DNA of 47,538 nt from Muribaculaceae bacterium (GTDB lineage Bacteria > Bacteroidota > Bacteroidia > Bacteroidales > Muribaculaceae): positions 1 to 47,538 of the forward strand of contig JAIDDJ010000051.1 of the NCBI GenBank assembly GCA_029055345.1, written 5' to 3'. The notes beneath the pieces were generated by a model, which was given only the letters and a program-made list of their open reading frames with translations, did not search any database and was not told the origin of the DNA. The position numbers were made by a program, and so were the translations under genes. Positions 16,773 to 25,531 of this stretch are shown in pieces (position 1 is the first letter of the stretch; each line of letters starts with the position of its first letter).

Positions 16773-17585
16773 TTAATTAGACAATGAAGCCTCAAGCACC
16801 TTGCACGCGGCCTCATAACCGATCTTAATTGACCGGTCGAGAGAATTAAGGTCAAATAATTTCTGACCGGGCAATTCAGGAGGAGTTATCACATAATCAC
16901 AAAGGCGGATATCCTGAGCGAGATTTGATTTAGTAGTGAGATGATACGACCTCATAGCAATATCAAGCAGGGAATCCTTATATTTGTAATTCTTATTCAT
17001 AGGGGAACAATTACAACCGTAAAGGATATCGCAATATTCGCGGATAGCCCAAGCCGGGAGATTATGCAGAAGTCCTCCATCCACGTAATGAAATCCTTTG
17101 ATAACAGCCGGCGAAAAGACGATAGGGATACTGCAAGAAGCGATAACCCTGGGAACAATTTCCCCTTTACACCACCCTACCTGGGAACCTGATTCAAGGT
17201 TAGTGGCACAGACGATAGTAGGAATTGAAAGTTCCTCCAGATTTTTGACGGGAAGCCAAGAAGCGAGCAACTTTCCGAACTTACTGAGCTTGAAGATACC
17301 ATTTTTCGGCACAATCCATTCACGAAAATCTCCAAAATTGTTAGCCTCTGCAAAGCATTGGCGGATATCAAGAGGAGTCAAACCGGCGGCATACATCACG
17401 GCGGCAATAGAACCCGCAGAGACACCGGAAATGATATCCGGTCGAATGCCGAACTTCTCCATGGCCATAATCATTCCAATGTGAGTGAAACCACGGGCGC
17501 CACCTCCACTGAAGGCAACACCTAAGGAATTATGGCGTCGAAATCCAATGCGCTCGATTATGCCATCAATCTTCATTGTTTTCAC
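16773..17585 (-). CDS. Patatin-like phospholipase
   Basis: This 270-residue serine acyl hydrolase is of the patatin / RssA-like class and has no signal peptide. The oxyanion hole is GGGARG (27-32), the nucleophile elbow is GVSAGS with Ser56, and the catalytic aspartate is in DGG (Asp169). RssA-like proteins of this size are cytoplasmic or peripheral and of uncertain physiological substrate. ATG 17576 (MKIDGII) is an equally plausible start. It probably heads a two-gene transcript with the amylase. A near-perfect 20-bp palindrome sits about 60 bp upstream. Confidence 0.92.
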   Translation of the reverse strand: MKTMKIDGIIERIGFRRHNSLGVAFSGGGARGFTHIGMIMAMEKFGIRPDIISGVSAGSIAAVMYAAGLTPLDIRQCFAEANNFGDFREWIVPKNGIFKLSKFGKLLASWLPVKNLEELSIPTIVCATNLESGSQVGWCKGEIVPRVIASCSIPIVFSPAVIKGFHYVDGGLLHNLPAWAIREYCDILYGCNCSPMNKNYKYKDSLLDIAMRSYHLTTKSNLAQDIRLCDYVITPPELPGQKLFDLNSLDRSIKIGYEAACKVLEASLSN

Positions 17586-17645
17586 GTGAGTCTATCAATT
17601 AGTAAGCCTCGTTCATTAAGACCTTTGATTTTTAATAAATATATA

Positions 17646-17665
17646 GAAGTCGTTTAAACGGCTTC
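17646..17665. repeat. 20-bp near-perfect palindrome upstream of the patatin gene
   Basis: GAAGTCG and CGGCTTC flank a central TTTAAA. The arms differ from perfect symmetry at one pair only (a G-T wobble as RNA). It is centred about 70 bp upstream of the patatin start and could be an operator or a short hairpin. No matching regulator was identified. Confidence 0.45.
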
Positions 17666-17828
17666 ATATTAAAAACGCAATCAGAGTATTTAAATTACCT
17701 CAATCCCGGATACTATACCGATTAATTTTTATTGAATGAGGTCACAATCCCCTTTCCTGCTGATATAACAAAAAACATGGGAAGTCTATTCTATATCATA
17801 TCAATTATTTTTCAGAAGAATGTGATTT

Positions 17829-17872
17829 AGAGCGCGTCCCTTAAAATTATGGGGTCGTAGGGGTTGCGCTCT
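17829..17872 (-). terminator. Weak hairpin at the tamB stop codon
   Basis: AGAGCGC (17829-17835) and GCGCTCT (17866-17872) form a 7-bp stem with a 30-nt loop that can partly pair internally. The stem includes the tamB stop codon. No U-tract follows, so terminator activity is uncertain. Confidence 0.35.
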
Positions 17873-20800
17873 ATTCTTTCCCCTTATCCGGTTTCTTGCG
17901 GAACATTTCCTTAATAAATTTGAAAGGATCATCAAATTCTTTCCTATAAATCACTCCAATTCCTTGCGTGGTAAGGGCAGAGCGCAGATAATAAGAAGCG
18001 TCATTAAAATGATTATAAGCCTTTAATCGGAATTTACCATCACGCGACAGCAGATACTCAAGGTCAAAGTCTCCTACAAATGTGGTCTGAGAGGTAGACT
18101 TGTCGCGGTAACCTAAATTTCCATTCAGGAGAAGTCTGTTGTCAAAGAAACTGGAAGAAAGAGCAAGGTCCACCTCCATATCTGAGAGATCGCTTTTCTC
18201 CGATTTAAAAGATGGGGCCACAACAAACTTGTCGGTAAGAGATCCTATAATATTCTGAACCTGCGAAGAAAGAGTAGACGAAGCTACAGAAGCGATCTCC
18301 CCACCCTGCTCGACGCCCATATATTCAGGAGCATAGAATCTATTGAGAGCCAGAAGGTAAATTACCTGACGGTTCAACATATCCTCAGTAGAAATAATAC
18401 TTCGCACCTTACGTTCGACATCAGAGGTAACGGTAGGAAGAGAGAGATCGAAATTGATTTCCGGCGCACTTATATCTCCGTTCACTTTAAGCAGGGCATC
18501 CACCGGTATGACAGTTCTGTTCAAATCAGGATCAGAAGCGAAACTGTTGTCAAGGTCCTTAAGGTTAGTGTTCACTCTATATGCTGCGGTAATGTCAAGG
18601 ACACCACGCAAGGGGTCACCATTAAAAGAAATTGAACTTCCCGATTCAATTTTGAAGTTTTTGAGGATAAGGTCCTGAAGACTGAAGTTGTACCACCCTT
18701 TAGCAAGAGTGTATTTTCCATAAATCGACAAGGCATCTGATTGAGTATTATAATTCAATTGAAGGCCCCCCGCTCCATGGGCAGTTATTTTATCACCGGC
18801 CTTTGGATCCATCACGATTACCATCTTAACATCAGGGGTGATATCAAGTGACATTCCAAGCGAGAAAACATCACTGCCGGATTTATCTTCGCCACCCGGC
18901 ATCTTGAACTTGTCCTCAAAAGACTCGGATACATCTAAAGCCTGGAGCGCCTCCTTTCTTCTGTCGGAGAAGGTCAGGAAAGTATAGTCAGCAGCTTCCT
19001 GAGTTTCATCAAGAACAAGGGTAAATTCCGAATCAGGAGCAGTCGAAAGATTAAGATTAAGAGCGACAAAGCCGGGTCCACCCTTTAGAGAGGCGTTGCC
19101 ATTTGTGAATACGCGACCGAACCATTTGTTGTTGAATTTGCTATCCGTGTCGTAAGCCAACAATTTTCTTGCTCCAGTCATTTTGAAATCAAAAGAAGCA
19201 TCCTTAAGGAATTTATGCGTCACGGTGCCCTGAAACATACAAGAACCGCCAAATTTATCTTGCAATTCAATATGAGGGATTACAATCTTGCCGGGATAAA
19301 AGAAAACCGAGTCTGAACCGAAATATCTGACGTTGGTATAATCCACCAGCATGGAAATATCATCGGCATGTGCCGCTCCGACAAGGTCGATATCAGAGAA
19401 AGTACCGAACAGTTTGATATTGCCGGAGGCGTGGCCCTCGACGCTTGAAGTAAAGGCGCTCATAAAAGGCTGAAGTAGCTTCATATTAACATGTTTCGCT
19501 CCGAAATTAAACGAAAGGGAGTCACGCGTGACATACACTCCGCCTTTGACGGACGCGCCGGAGTCCTTTTCTCCATGAATGTCGGCATTGATAGCAACCA
19601 TTTTGAGATTATTATCCCAGTGACTTTCGAGATGCGCATCCCCGAGGACACAATCATTGTATGCAAGGTTGCGGACGAAAAGTCCGTCAGTGAAAGCCAT
19701 CGGAGTCTTTGAGAATGCAGAAGAAACCTTTGCAATTCCAGTTGCATTACCTCCAAAATCGACAAAATTGATATTAAGAAGGTCAAAAATGTAAGCAAGG
19801 TCAATATCATTCAGAACTACAGCAATCTCGTCATCGGGGGCAGCGGAGGCAGTTCCGTTGATGTTGATGGACCGATGACCTTCCGAGACTGTAAGATTAT
19901 TGATATCCAAGGTCTTATCCTGATATGAAAGTGAAGCGGGATTAATATTCCATATGGTGTCGTTCAAAATGAAAGAAGAACGAGCGATACGGCAAAACGC
20001 ATCGATGGAATTATCGGAATAATCTCTGATTACATTTCCTGAAATACCGATGCTTCCCTTGTTTTCAGGGAAATCAACACCGTGCCAATCTATATTAATG
20101 GAAGTTGAATCCTTCAGAGCAGCGATCCCGAGACCCAACACAGCCCGATCGTTCTTCAAAGGGAAGTCAGTAGATAGTTTTACTCTGCAAGGAGATTGAG
20201 CGGATTTGGAAACTACCAAAGAAGAATTTTTAAGTAGCTTATTTTTCCCTTGAATTAAATAGGGAGCATCTACATCAATCCTGATACTATCGGAAGCAGA
20301 AAACATATTACCTTTTATAGAAATCGGGAGACCCGGACGCACCGGTGAATGGATTAAAGAATAAAAATTATCAGAGGGAACAATATCAAATGAGAATCTC
20401 CCGAAACCATCGGGATTTTTCATAGGTTTACTGTTGGATTTGAAAAATATGGGGGCCACATCAGCCAAACAATCCTTAAATAAATTCACGATATCCGAGA
20501 CAGACAAGGTTCCATCATAAGTGCCGTTCAGCACATCAGAATCAATGCTATAATGCCTTAAATCCTCGTTTTTTGAAGCCTCCACAAAGAGATTGTCAAA
20601 ATTAAAACTTCGGCCCGGACCATCAAGAACAAAATTAGAAAGTTGCACCTTCCCCGTGACATCATCCGGATTGTTTCCTAACAAGTCAGCCGCCAGAGAA
20701 AGAGAAATAGTTTCTCCATCCTTAAAACCGCCTAAGCCGAAAGCTGCAGGATAAAAACTATATAAATTCAGATCGGCATGAGTTTCAGAAGCAGCACCTG

Positions 20801-22364
20801 CAAGTAAGCATTCAACAGAGGCATTCAGATTCGCAGCAGGATCATTCGATTCGAAGCGAGCATCTATTGTATCATTTATTTTCTTTATATTCAAAGAAAA
20901 ATTTTCATATTGCCGATTAGAAAAAAAGATTTTAGGGATTAACACATCCGCCATCCCCTCAATTTGCCGGCCACTAATCCGGACAGCTCCTTCAGATTCC
21001 AGACTCACCGGACCCAAACGGCTATCATTTAACAAGATTCCAAGATCAAGATTCTCGCCAATTACTTTGAAATCGGAAGAAAGAAAATTTGTATTCAATC
21101 CCAGCACAGAAGCCTGAGCTAAAAGACTACCGATTTCCGAATCCAGCGAAGCATCAGCATTTAATTTACCCGAGGCCAAATTAAAATCGCCGGAGCAGGT
21201 GATCTTGAGGTCACCTGCGGCTTCAATTTTCTGTTTAGCCACATCAGGAATATTGGGAATCAACTCCAACACCCTTTTATTGAATACGGTCGGTGCAATA
21301 GCCATAACCGAAGCGTCCTTAATAGACAAAGCTTTTGGGTCAGAAATGCCTTCAACCAAGGCTTCCAGACTAATCAGAGCAGTATTTCTGAAATTCTCAA
21401 ATTCTAATTTATTGATATAAAATTTATTAAAAGTCCCTTTTAAATTAATTTCAAAGCGGCATGGATCCTGCCATCCCGTGAGTTGAGGCAAAAAGCATGC
21501 GAATTCCGACAAAGTCAAAGGAGCGGCTTTGATAAGCAAATCGAAATCATTCCGTCTTAAAGCAGCCAATAAATCATCGTAGCCATCAAATTTCAGGTTT
21601 ACATCTGAAACTGAAATATCCGAATCAACGAGCCTTAAAGTAAAATCATTGACAACAATATCGCGGGGTGATACGGACGCTCCGAAAGAGAGCGAATTGA
21701 CAGAGAGTCCTGATATTTCATCAAAGGCCAATCTATGCAAATCAACTACCACCGAATCATTCTTGAGGACAGGAAGAGCTACATCGGCCCGCACATCAGT
21801 CAAACAAATATGATTAACATCAAAAAGGCGAGAATCAGAAACATGAGGCAAATAATTCCGATCAAAAGAAAGACGGGACTTTCTGATTACCACATTTCTG
21901 AGTACGACATCAAAGGGAGTCGGGGGCTTATTTTTGTCTTTTGGAGCGAAAGCTTTGATTATGAAATCAATATTTAGCGGACCATTATTATCTTTCTGAG
22001 CCACTTTCGCATCCAGAGAAATAATTTCCGCATAATTGACGACAATCTGTCCGGTCGATAAAAGCGACCACAGAGAGATTCCGGCACCAAGCGTACCGAT
22101 GGTAATGCACCGTTGTCCTTCGGGAGTGTAAATCGCGACTTTCTCAAGACGCACTTCATTAAACGGGATGATATCTACATTTCCAATTTCGACCTTACCG
22201 CCCAAAAAAGCAGATATTTCCGTCTCAGCCTTTTTCCTCAGAGCATCTTGGACAGCGGGAATCCAAAGAGTGATATAAAGACCTGCAAAAAGGCCAATAA
22301 CCACCCAAAAAACAGTGAAAGCGATGCTTCTGAATACTTTATATATCGATTTTGTAGCTGACAC
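17871..22364 (-). CDS. tamB: Translocation and assembly module protein TamB
   Basis: This very large (1497-residue) AsmA/TamB-like envelope protein is thought to bridge inner and outer membranes for phospholipid transport or outer-membrane protein assembly. An N-terminal transmembrane anchor at about 13-34 is followed by an AsmA-like start (ALRKKAETEISAFLGGKVEIG). A long stretch of beta-taco repeats leads to the C-terminal TamB domain from about 1080, with characteristic LQLNYNTQSDALSIYGKY and IINTEDMLNRQVIYLLALNRF-like blocks. The last residues are basic. It has its own promoter and is transcribed divergently from tsaD. A TamA-type barrel partner is not in the window. Confidence 0.92.
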   Translation of the reverse strand: MSATKSIYKVFRSIAFTVFWVVIGLFAGLYITLWIPAVQDALRKKAETEISAFLGGKVEIGNVDIIPFNEVRLEKVAIYTPEGQRCITIGTLGAGISLWSLLSTGQIVVNYAEIISLDAKVAQKDNNGPLNIDFIIKAFAPKDKNKPPTPFDVVLRNVVIRKSRLSFDRNYLPHVSDSRLFDVNHICLTDVRADVALPVLKNDSVVVDLHRLAFDEISGLSVNSLSFGASVSPRDIVVNDFTLRLVDSDISVSDVNLKFDGYDDLLAALRRNDFDLLIKAAPLTLSEFACFLPQLTGWQDPCRFEINLKGTFNKFYINKLEFENFRNTALISLEALVEGISDPKALSIKDASVMAIAPTVFNKRVLELIPNIPDVAKQKIEAAGDLKITCSGDFNLASGKLNADASLDSEIGSLLAQASVLGLNTNFLSSDFKVIGENLDLGILLNDSRLGPVSLESEGAVRISGRQIEGMADVLIPKIFFSNRQYENFSLNIKKINDTIDARFESNDPAANLNASVECLLAGAASETHADLNLYSFYPAAFGLGGFKDGETISLSLAADLLGNNPDDVTGKVQLSNFVLDGPGRSFNFDNLFVEASKNEDLRHYSIDSDVLNGTYDGTLSVSDIVNLFKDCLADVAPIFFKSNSKPMKNPDGFGRFSFDIVPSDNFYSLIHSPVRPGLPISIKGNMFSASDSIRIDVDAPYLIQGKNKLLKNSSLVVSKSAQSPCRVKLSTDFPLKNDRAVLGLGIAALKDSTSINIDWHGVDFPENKGSIGISGNVIRDYSDNSIDAFCRIARSSFILNDTIWNINPASLSYQDKTLDINNLTVSEGHRSININGTASAAPDDEIAVVLNDIDLAYIFDLLNINFVDFGGNATGIAKVSSAFSKTPMAFTDGLFVRNLAYNDCVLGDAHLESHWDNNLKMVAINADIHGEKDSGASVKGGVYVTRDSLSFNFGAKHVNMKLLQPFMSAFTSSVEGHASGNIKLFGTFSDIDLVGAAHADDISMLVDYTNVRYFGSDSVFFYPGKIVIPHIELQDKFGGSCMFQGTVTHKFLKDASFDFKMTGARKLLAYDTDSKFNNKWFGRVFTNGNASLKGGPGFVALNLNLSTAPDSEFTLVLDETQEAADYTFLTFSDRRKEALQALDVSESFEDKFKMPGGEDKSGSDVFSLGMSLDITPDVKMVIVMDPKAGDKITAHGAGGLQLNYNTQSDALSIYGKYTLAKGWYNFSLQDLILKNFKIESGSSISFNGDPLRGVLDITAAYRVNTNLKDLDNSFASDPDLNRTVIPVDALLKVNGDISAPEINFDLSLPTVTSDVERKVRSIISTEDMLNRQVIYLLALNRFYAPEYMGVEQGGEIASVASSTLSSQVQNIIGSLTDKFVVAPSFKSEKSDLSDMEVDLALSSSFFDNRLLLNGNLGYRDKSTSQTTFVGDFDLEYLLSRDGKFRLKAYNHFNDASYYLRSALTTQGIGVIYRKEFDDPFKFIKEMFRKKPDKGKE

Positions 22365-22433
22365 CCGAAAACTTTAAAAGAGCTTTAATACAAGATAAGA
22401 GAGCTTTGATAGAAGGATTCCCTTCCGAAAGTA

Positions 22434-22465
22434 CAAAATTAACATAAGAAAATGTAACCTGCAAA
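22434..22465 (-). promoter_or_regulatory. Promoter of tamB
   Basis: Read on the minus strand, TTTG (22465-22462), a 20-bp spacer and TAATTTTG (22441-22434) match the Bacteroidetes consensus exactly. The predicted start is near 22427, giving a leader of about 63 nt. Confidence 0.75.
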
Positions 22466-22493
22466 TCAAATCAAAATCAAAACTTCGGTTCAA

Positions 22494-22525
22494 TTTGCAA
22501 GTTTATCAAGATTGTTGTAAATTTG
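22494..22525 (+). promoter_or_regulatory. Promoter of tsaD-cinA
   Basis: TTTG at 22494-22497, a 20-bp spacer and TAAATTTG at 22518-22525 match the consensus. The -33 box lies only 28 bp from that of the divergent tamB promoter. Confidence 0.75.
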
Positions 22526-22609
22526 TAGGCTTATATAATAAAAACGAAAAAAGAGGACAAGGCATAGAGCATCCGGTAAAGAGAGTTAAACCGGAGGCCA
22601 AGATACCAG

Positions 22610-23626
22610 ATGAAAGAAATAATATTAGGAATCGAATCGTCGTGTGATGACACGTCGGCAGCAGTGCTGATAGACGGGCTATTGGCAAGCAATGTGATAG
22701 CCTCACAGGCCGTGCATGAAGCCTACGGAGGAGTCGTGCCGGAACTGGCGTCGCGCGTTCATCAGCAAAATATAGTTCCCGTGGTTTCGGAGGCACTTAA
22801 GCGTGCCGGAGTCAAAGCAGAAGACGTTACAGCCATCGCCTACACGCGAGGTCCGGGCTTGCTGGGCTCACTTCATGTTGGGACATCATTTGCCAAAGGG
22901 ATGGCGATAGGTCTCAATATTCCCTTAATAGATGTGAATCATCTGCACGCTCATGCGCTTTCACACTTTATTAAAGAAAGGGAAGAAGATGAGGTGCCGG
23001 AATTTCCATACCTCTGTCTGTTGATATCTGGGGGCAACTCCCAGATTGTGCTTGTCAAGTCGCCATATGACATGGAGATACTCGGCAGGACGATAGACGA
23101 TGCAGCCGGTGAGGCCTTCGACAAATGCGCCAAATTGATGGGTCTCCCCTACCCCGGCGGCCCTCACATCGATAGGCTTGCAGCAGAAGGAAATCCCGCG
23201 AGGTTCAAATTCAGCAAGCCCCATATTGAGGGATTTGACTATTCCTTCAGCGGGTTAAAAACATCATTTCTCTACACTCTACGAGACTCATTAAAAGAGG
23301 ATCCGGATTTTATAGAGAAGAACAAAGCGGATCTTGCGGCATCATTGCAGGCGACAATAATCGACATACTACTTGACAAGCTCAACAAAGTAATCGACAA
23401 GACAGGAGTGAAGCACGTGGCCATCGGAGGTGGCGTATCTGCCAATTCAGGGGTAAGAGATGCAGTAGAGGCCATATGTCGGAAAAAAGGTGTGAAAGCA
23501 TGGATACCGGCACGAAAATTCACGACAGATAATGCGGCGATGGTAGCCATGGCCGGAAGCTTCAAAAATAAGAAAAAAGAATACAGTGACCTCGGGGAGC
23601 CGCCATTCGCGCGGGTCACGATATAA
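22610..23626 (+). CDS. tsaD: tRNA t6A37 threonylcarbamoyltransferase TsaD
   Basis: TsaD transfers the threonylcarbamoyl group made by TsaC onto A37 of ANN-decoding tRNAs. The 338-residue protein has the Kae1/TsaD signatures: GIESSCDDTSAAV at the start, the metal-binding pair His111/His115 in NHLHAHALSH, SGGNSQIV, and FTTDNAAM near the C-terminus. The length is normal. It is the first gene of a transcript with cinA, 18 bp downstream, and is divergent from tamB. The pathway partner tsaC is also in the window, about 3.9 kb further on. Confidence 0.97.
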   Translation: MKEIILGIESSCDDTSAAVLIDGLLASNVIASQAVHEAYGGVVPELASRVHQQNIVPVVSEALKRAGVKAEDVTAIAYTRGPGLLGSLHVGTSFAKGMAIGLNIPLIDVNHLHAHALSHFIKEREEDEVPEFPYLCLLISGGNSQIVLVKSPYDMEILGRTIDDAAGEAFDKCAKLMGLPYPGGPHIDRLAAEGNPARFKFSKPHIEGFDYSFSGLKTSFLYTLRDSLKEDPDFIEKNKADLAASLQATIIDILLDKLNKVIDKTGVKHVAIGGGVSANSGVRDAVEAICRKKGVKAWIPARKFTTDNAAMVAMAGSFKNKKKEYSDLGEPPFARVTI

Positions 23627-23644
23627 CAAGACAACTGAACCGCT

Positions 23645-24454
23645 ATGACACAGCACGAACATAAAAAGAGCGACAGCAATCAGCCCTCAAATCAACCCGA
23701 AGGAGTGCGGAAAGAGTCCCGCCATGTGGTCATCTATGGATACACAAAAGATGAGCTGCGTAATATAATGCGTCATTTTGAAGCCCAGCTTCCCGAATTC
23801 GTAAAAATCTCCATAAGTTCCAACCATCTGGTGACAAAAATATCACTTACCGGGGTAAACAGTGGAGTCGAATTATTGCGATTTAAAATCAACAAGTATC
23901 ATCAGACGCTTCAGGACATGTTTGATGAGGAGGTTGTAACGACAGAGAACAAGAGCGTAGCGCAGGTACTTGGAGACTTACTGAGTGAGAGGGAGTTGAC
24001 GGTGGCGTGCGCAGAAAGCTGCACCGGGGGTAACATTGCCCACAGTATAACGTGCAATCCCGGCAGTTCCGCTTACTTTTTGGGCAGCGTAGTCAGCTAC
24101 AGCAATGATGTAAAGGCAGATGTGTTAGGCGTATCCCGGACCACGTTGAGTCGATTCGGTGCTGTCAGCAAAGAAGTGGTGACAGAGATGGCCAGCGGCG
24201 TATCGCGCCTGATGAGATCAGATTGCGCCGTAGCCACATCAGGGATAGCCGGGCCCGATGGGGGCACAAAATATAAACCTGTAGGGACCGTATGGATGTC
24301 AGCGAAATATGGTGATCAGATAGTAACGGAACTAAAGCACTTCGCAGGAGACCGGGAGAGTGTGATAGAAAGCGCGACTAACCACGTCATGGTCATGCTC
24401 ATAAAGCTGCTGCGCAACAATTATACCGAACAGGAAGACATCGCAGACGACTGA
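23645..24454 (+). CDS. CinA-type nicotinamide-nucleotide amidohydrolase lacking the N-terminal domain
   Basis: The C-terminal half (about 100-262) is the CinA/PncC domain that deamidates NMN to nicotinate mononucleotide: AESCTGG (123-129), SVVSYSNDVK and SGIAGPDGGT (199-208). Residues about 26-98 resemble the KH-like middle domain of full-length CinA (LPEFVKISI...ISLTG). The roughly 170-residue MoaB/Mog-like COG1058 domain that starts a complete CinA is missing, leaving 269 residues. A charged Gln/Asn-rich N-terminus starts instead. There is no upstream frame that could encode the lost domain, because tsaD occupies that space. It is probably an active NMN deamidase only. Confidence 0.85.
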   Translation: MTQHEHKKSDSNQPSNQPEGVRKESRHVVIYGYTKDELRNIMRHFEAQLPEFVKISISSNHLVTKISLTGVNSGVELLRFKINKYHQTLQDMFDEEVVTTENKSVAQVLGDLLSERELTVACAESCTGGNIAHSITCNPGSSAYFLGSVVSYSNDVKADVLGVSRTTLSRFGAVSKEVVTEMASGVSRLMRSDCAVATSGIAGPDGGTKYKPVGTVWMSAKYGDQIVTELKHFAGDRESVIESATNHVMVMLIKLLRNNYTEQEDIADD

Positions 24455-24530
24455 ACATAGCGGATAAATCATAAGGAAAGCATCCGGAATGCGTTAGGCC
24501 GCAAAAAAATAAAAAATCTGAAAGAAAATA

Positions 24531-24562
24531 TTTGGAAAATAGCCAAAAAAGCATTAACTTTG
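24531..24562 (+). promoter_or_regulatory. Promoter of the rpmB-rpmG-DUF4295 cluster
   Basis: TTTG at 24531-24534, a 20-bp spacer and TAACTTTG at 24555-24562 match the consensus. The predicted transcript starts near 24569 and has a leader of about 110 nt with a small ATCGCT/AGCGAT stem, possibly used in ribosomal-protein autoregulation. Confidence 0.75.
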
Positions 24563-24678
24563 CAGACGTTTTGTGGCACATCCTTAAAAATCGCTGAAAA
24601 TGATGCGTTTAGCGATGATATGAGAATGCGATGGCGTCAGAACATTTGAAGTAAAATAAAAAGAACAAGAAAATAACC

Positions 24679-24942
24679 ATGTCAAAAGTTTGTCAGATTA
24701 CAGGCAAAAAGGCGCAGGTGGGCAACAACGTGTCACACTCCAAGCGTCGCACCAAGCGCAAGTTCGAGGTAAACTTGCACACAAAGAAATTCTATTGGGT
24801 AGAAGAGGACATGTGGATTGAGCTTCGAGTATCAGCACGCGCACTTCGCACCATCAACAAGATAGGTTTGAACGCTGCCATCAAGAAAGCGGAGGCAGAC
24901 GGCAATCTTGACATCAGAGATATCAGAATTCTATCCCTCTAA
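24679..24942 (+). CDS. rpmB: 50S ribosomal protein L28
   Basis: This 87-residue large-subunit protein begins [21 protein letters not shown], with the basic [18 protein letters not shown] block typical of L28. It has a single cysteine, so it is the zinc-free (C-minus) form. It is the first gene of the rpmB-rpmG-DUF4295 cluster, with its own promoter and leader. Confidence 0.97.
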   Translation: MSKVCQITGKKAQVGNNVSHSKRRTKRKFEVNLHTKKFYWVEEDMWIELRVSARALRTINKIGLNAAIKKAEADGNLDIRDIRILSL

Positions 24943-24955
24943 AAGATAAGAAGCA

Positions 24956-25144
24956 ATGGCAAAGAAAGCAAAAGGCAATCGCGTTCAGGTAATCCTTGAA
25001 TGCACCGAACATAAGGCAAGCGGTATGCCCGGTATGTCAAGATACATCACCACAAAGAACCGTAAGAATACGACAGGACGACTTGAATTGAAGAAATACA
25101 ATCCGATCCTGAAGAAAGTAACCGTCCATAAAGAAATCAAATAA
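24956..25144 (+). CDS. rpmG: 50S ribosomal protein L33
   Basis: This 62-residue large-subunit protein has the L33 core [12 protein letters not shown]...[22 protein letters not shown]. Only one cysteine is present, so the zinc ribbon of the C-plus form is absent. It starts 14 bp after rpmB. Confidence 0.97.
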   Translation: MAKKAKGNRVQVILECTEHKASGMPGMSRYITTKNRKNTTGRLELKKYNPILKKVTVHKEIK

Positions 25145-25154
25145 GCACTGACCC

Positions 25155-25304
25155 ATGGCAAAGAAAACCGTGGCCTCAATCCAGAAGGGAGAAGGCCGTA
25201 CCTACAGCAAGATTATCGTTATGGAGAAATCTCCAAAGACAGGCGCTTATGTTTTCAGAGAGGAAATGGTGCCTAACGATGCAGTTAAAGACGCACTCAA
25301 ATAA
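25155..25304 (+). CDS. DUF4295 family small protein
   Basis: A 49-codon ORF starts ATGGCAAAGAAAACCG and encodes a basic protein beginning MAKKTVASIQKGEGR and ending NDAVKDALK. It starts 11 bp after rpmG and ends just before a strong terminator. DUF4295 proteins are small Bacteroidota-specific proteins almost always encoded directly after L33, which makes the call confident despite the size. They are presumably ribosome-associated, but the function is not established. Confidence 0.92.
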   Translation: MAKKTVASIQKGEGRTYSKIIVMEKSPKTGAYVFREEMVPNDAVKDALK

Positions 25305-25315
25305 AATCCCCATAT

Positions 25316-25348
25316 TCAAAAAGGTCGCGCAGTGCGCGGCCTTTTTTT
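25316..25348 (+). terminator. Rho-independent terminator after the ribosomal protein cluster
   Basis: AAAGGTCGCGC pairs with GCGCGGCCTTT around an AGT loop (one G-T wobble), followed by a run of seven T's. It is the clearest classical terminator in the window. The rest of the gap up to 25531 holds no gene and no full promoter match. Confidence 0.92.
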
Positions 25349-25531
25349 GTTTAGCCGAGTGATTAAGGAATTTTATTGAGGGCGCCTTATTTTCACGAGC
25401 GTAAGATATATGAGTTTTAGGATATATTCCGTTTAAACTATAGAAGTCATATCTTAACTTTCCCGGTCACTGAGGAGAGTCAAAATATGGTATTGAATGG
25501 AACATAAACCAACGCAACCCGTTATCAGCAA

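Noticed and set aside
25455-25462. TAACTTTC as the nadE promoter
   Set aside because: The last -7 base is wrong and the upstream -33 reads TTTA. I could not support a promoter and only mention it with nadE.
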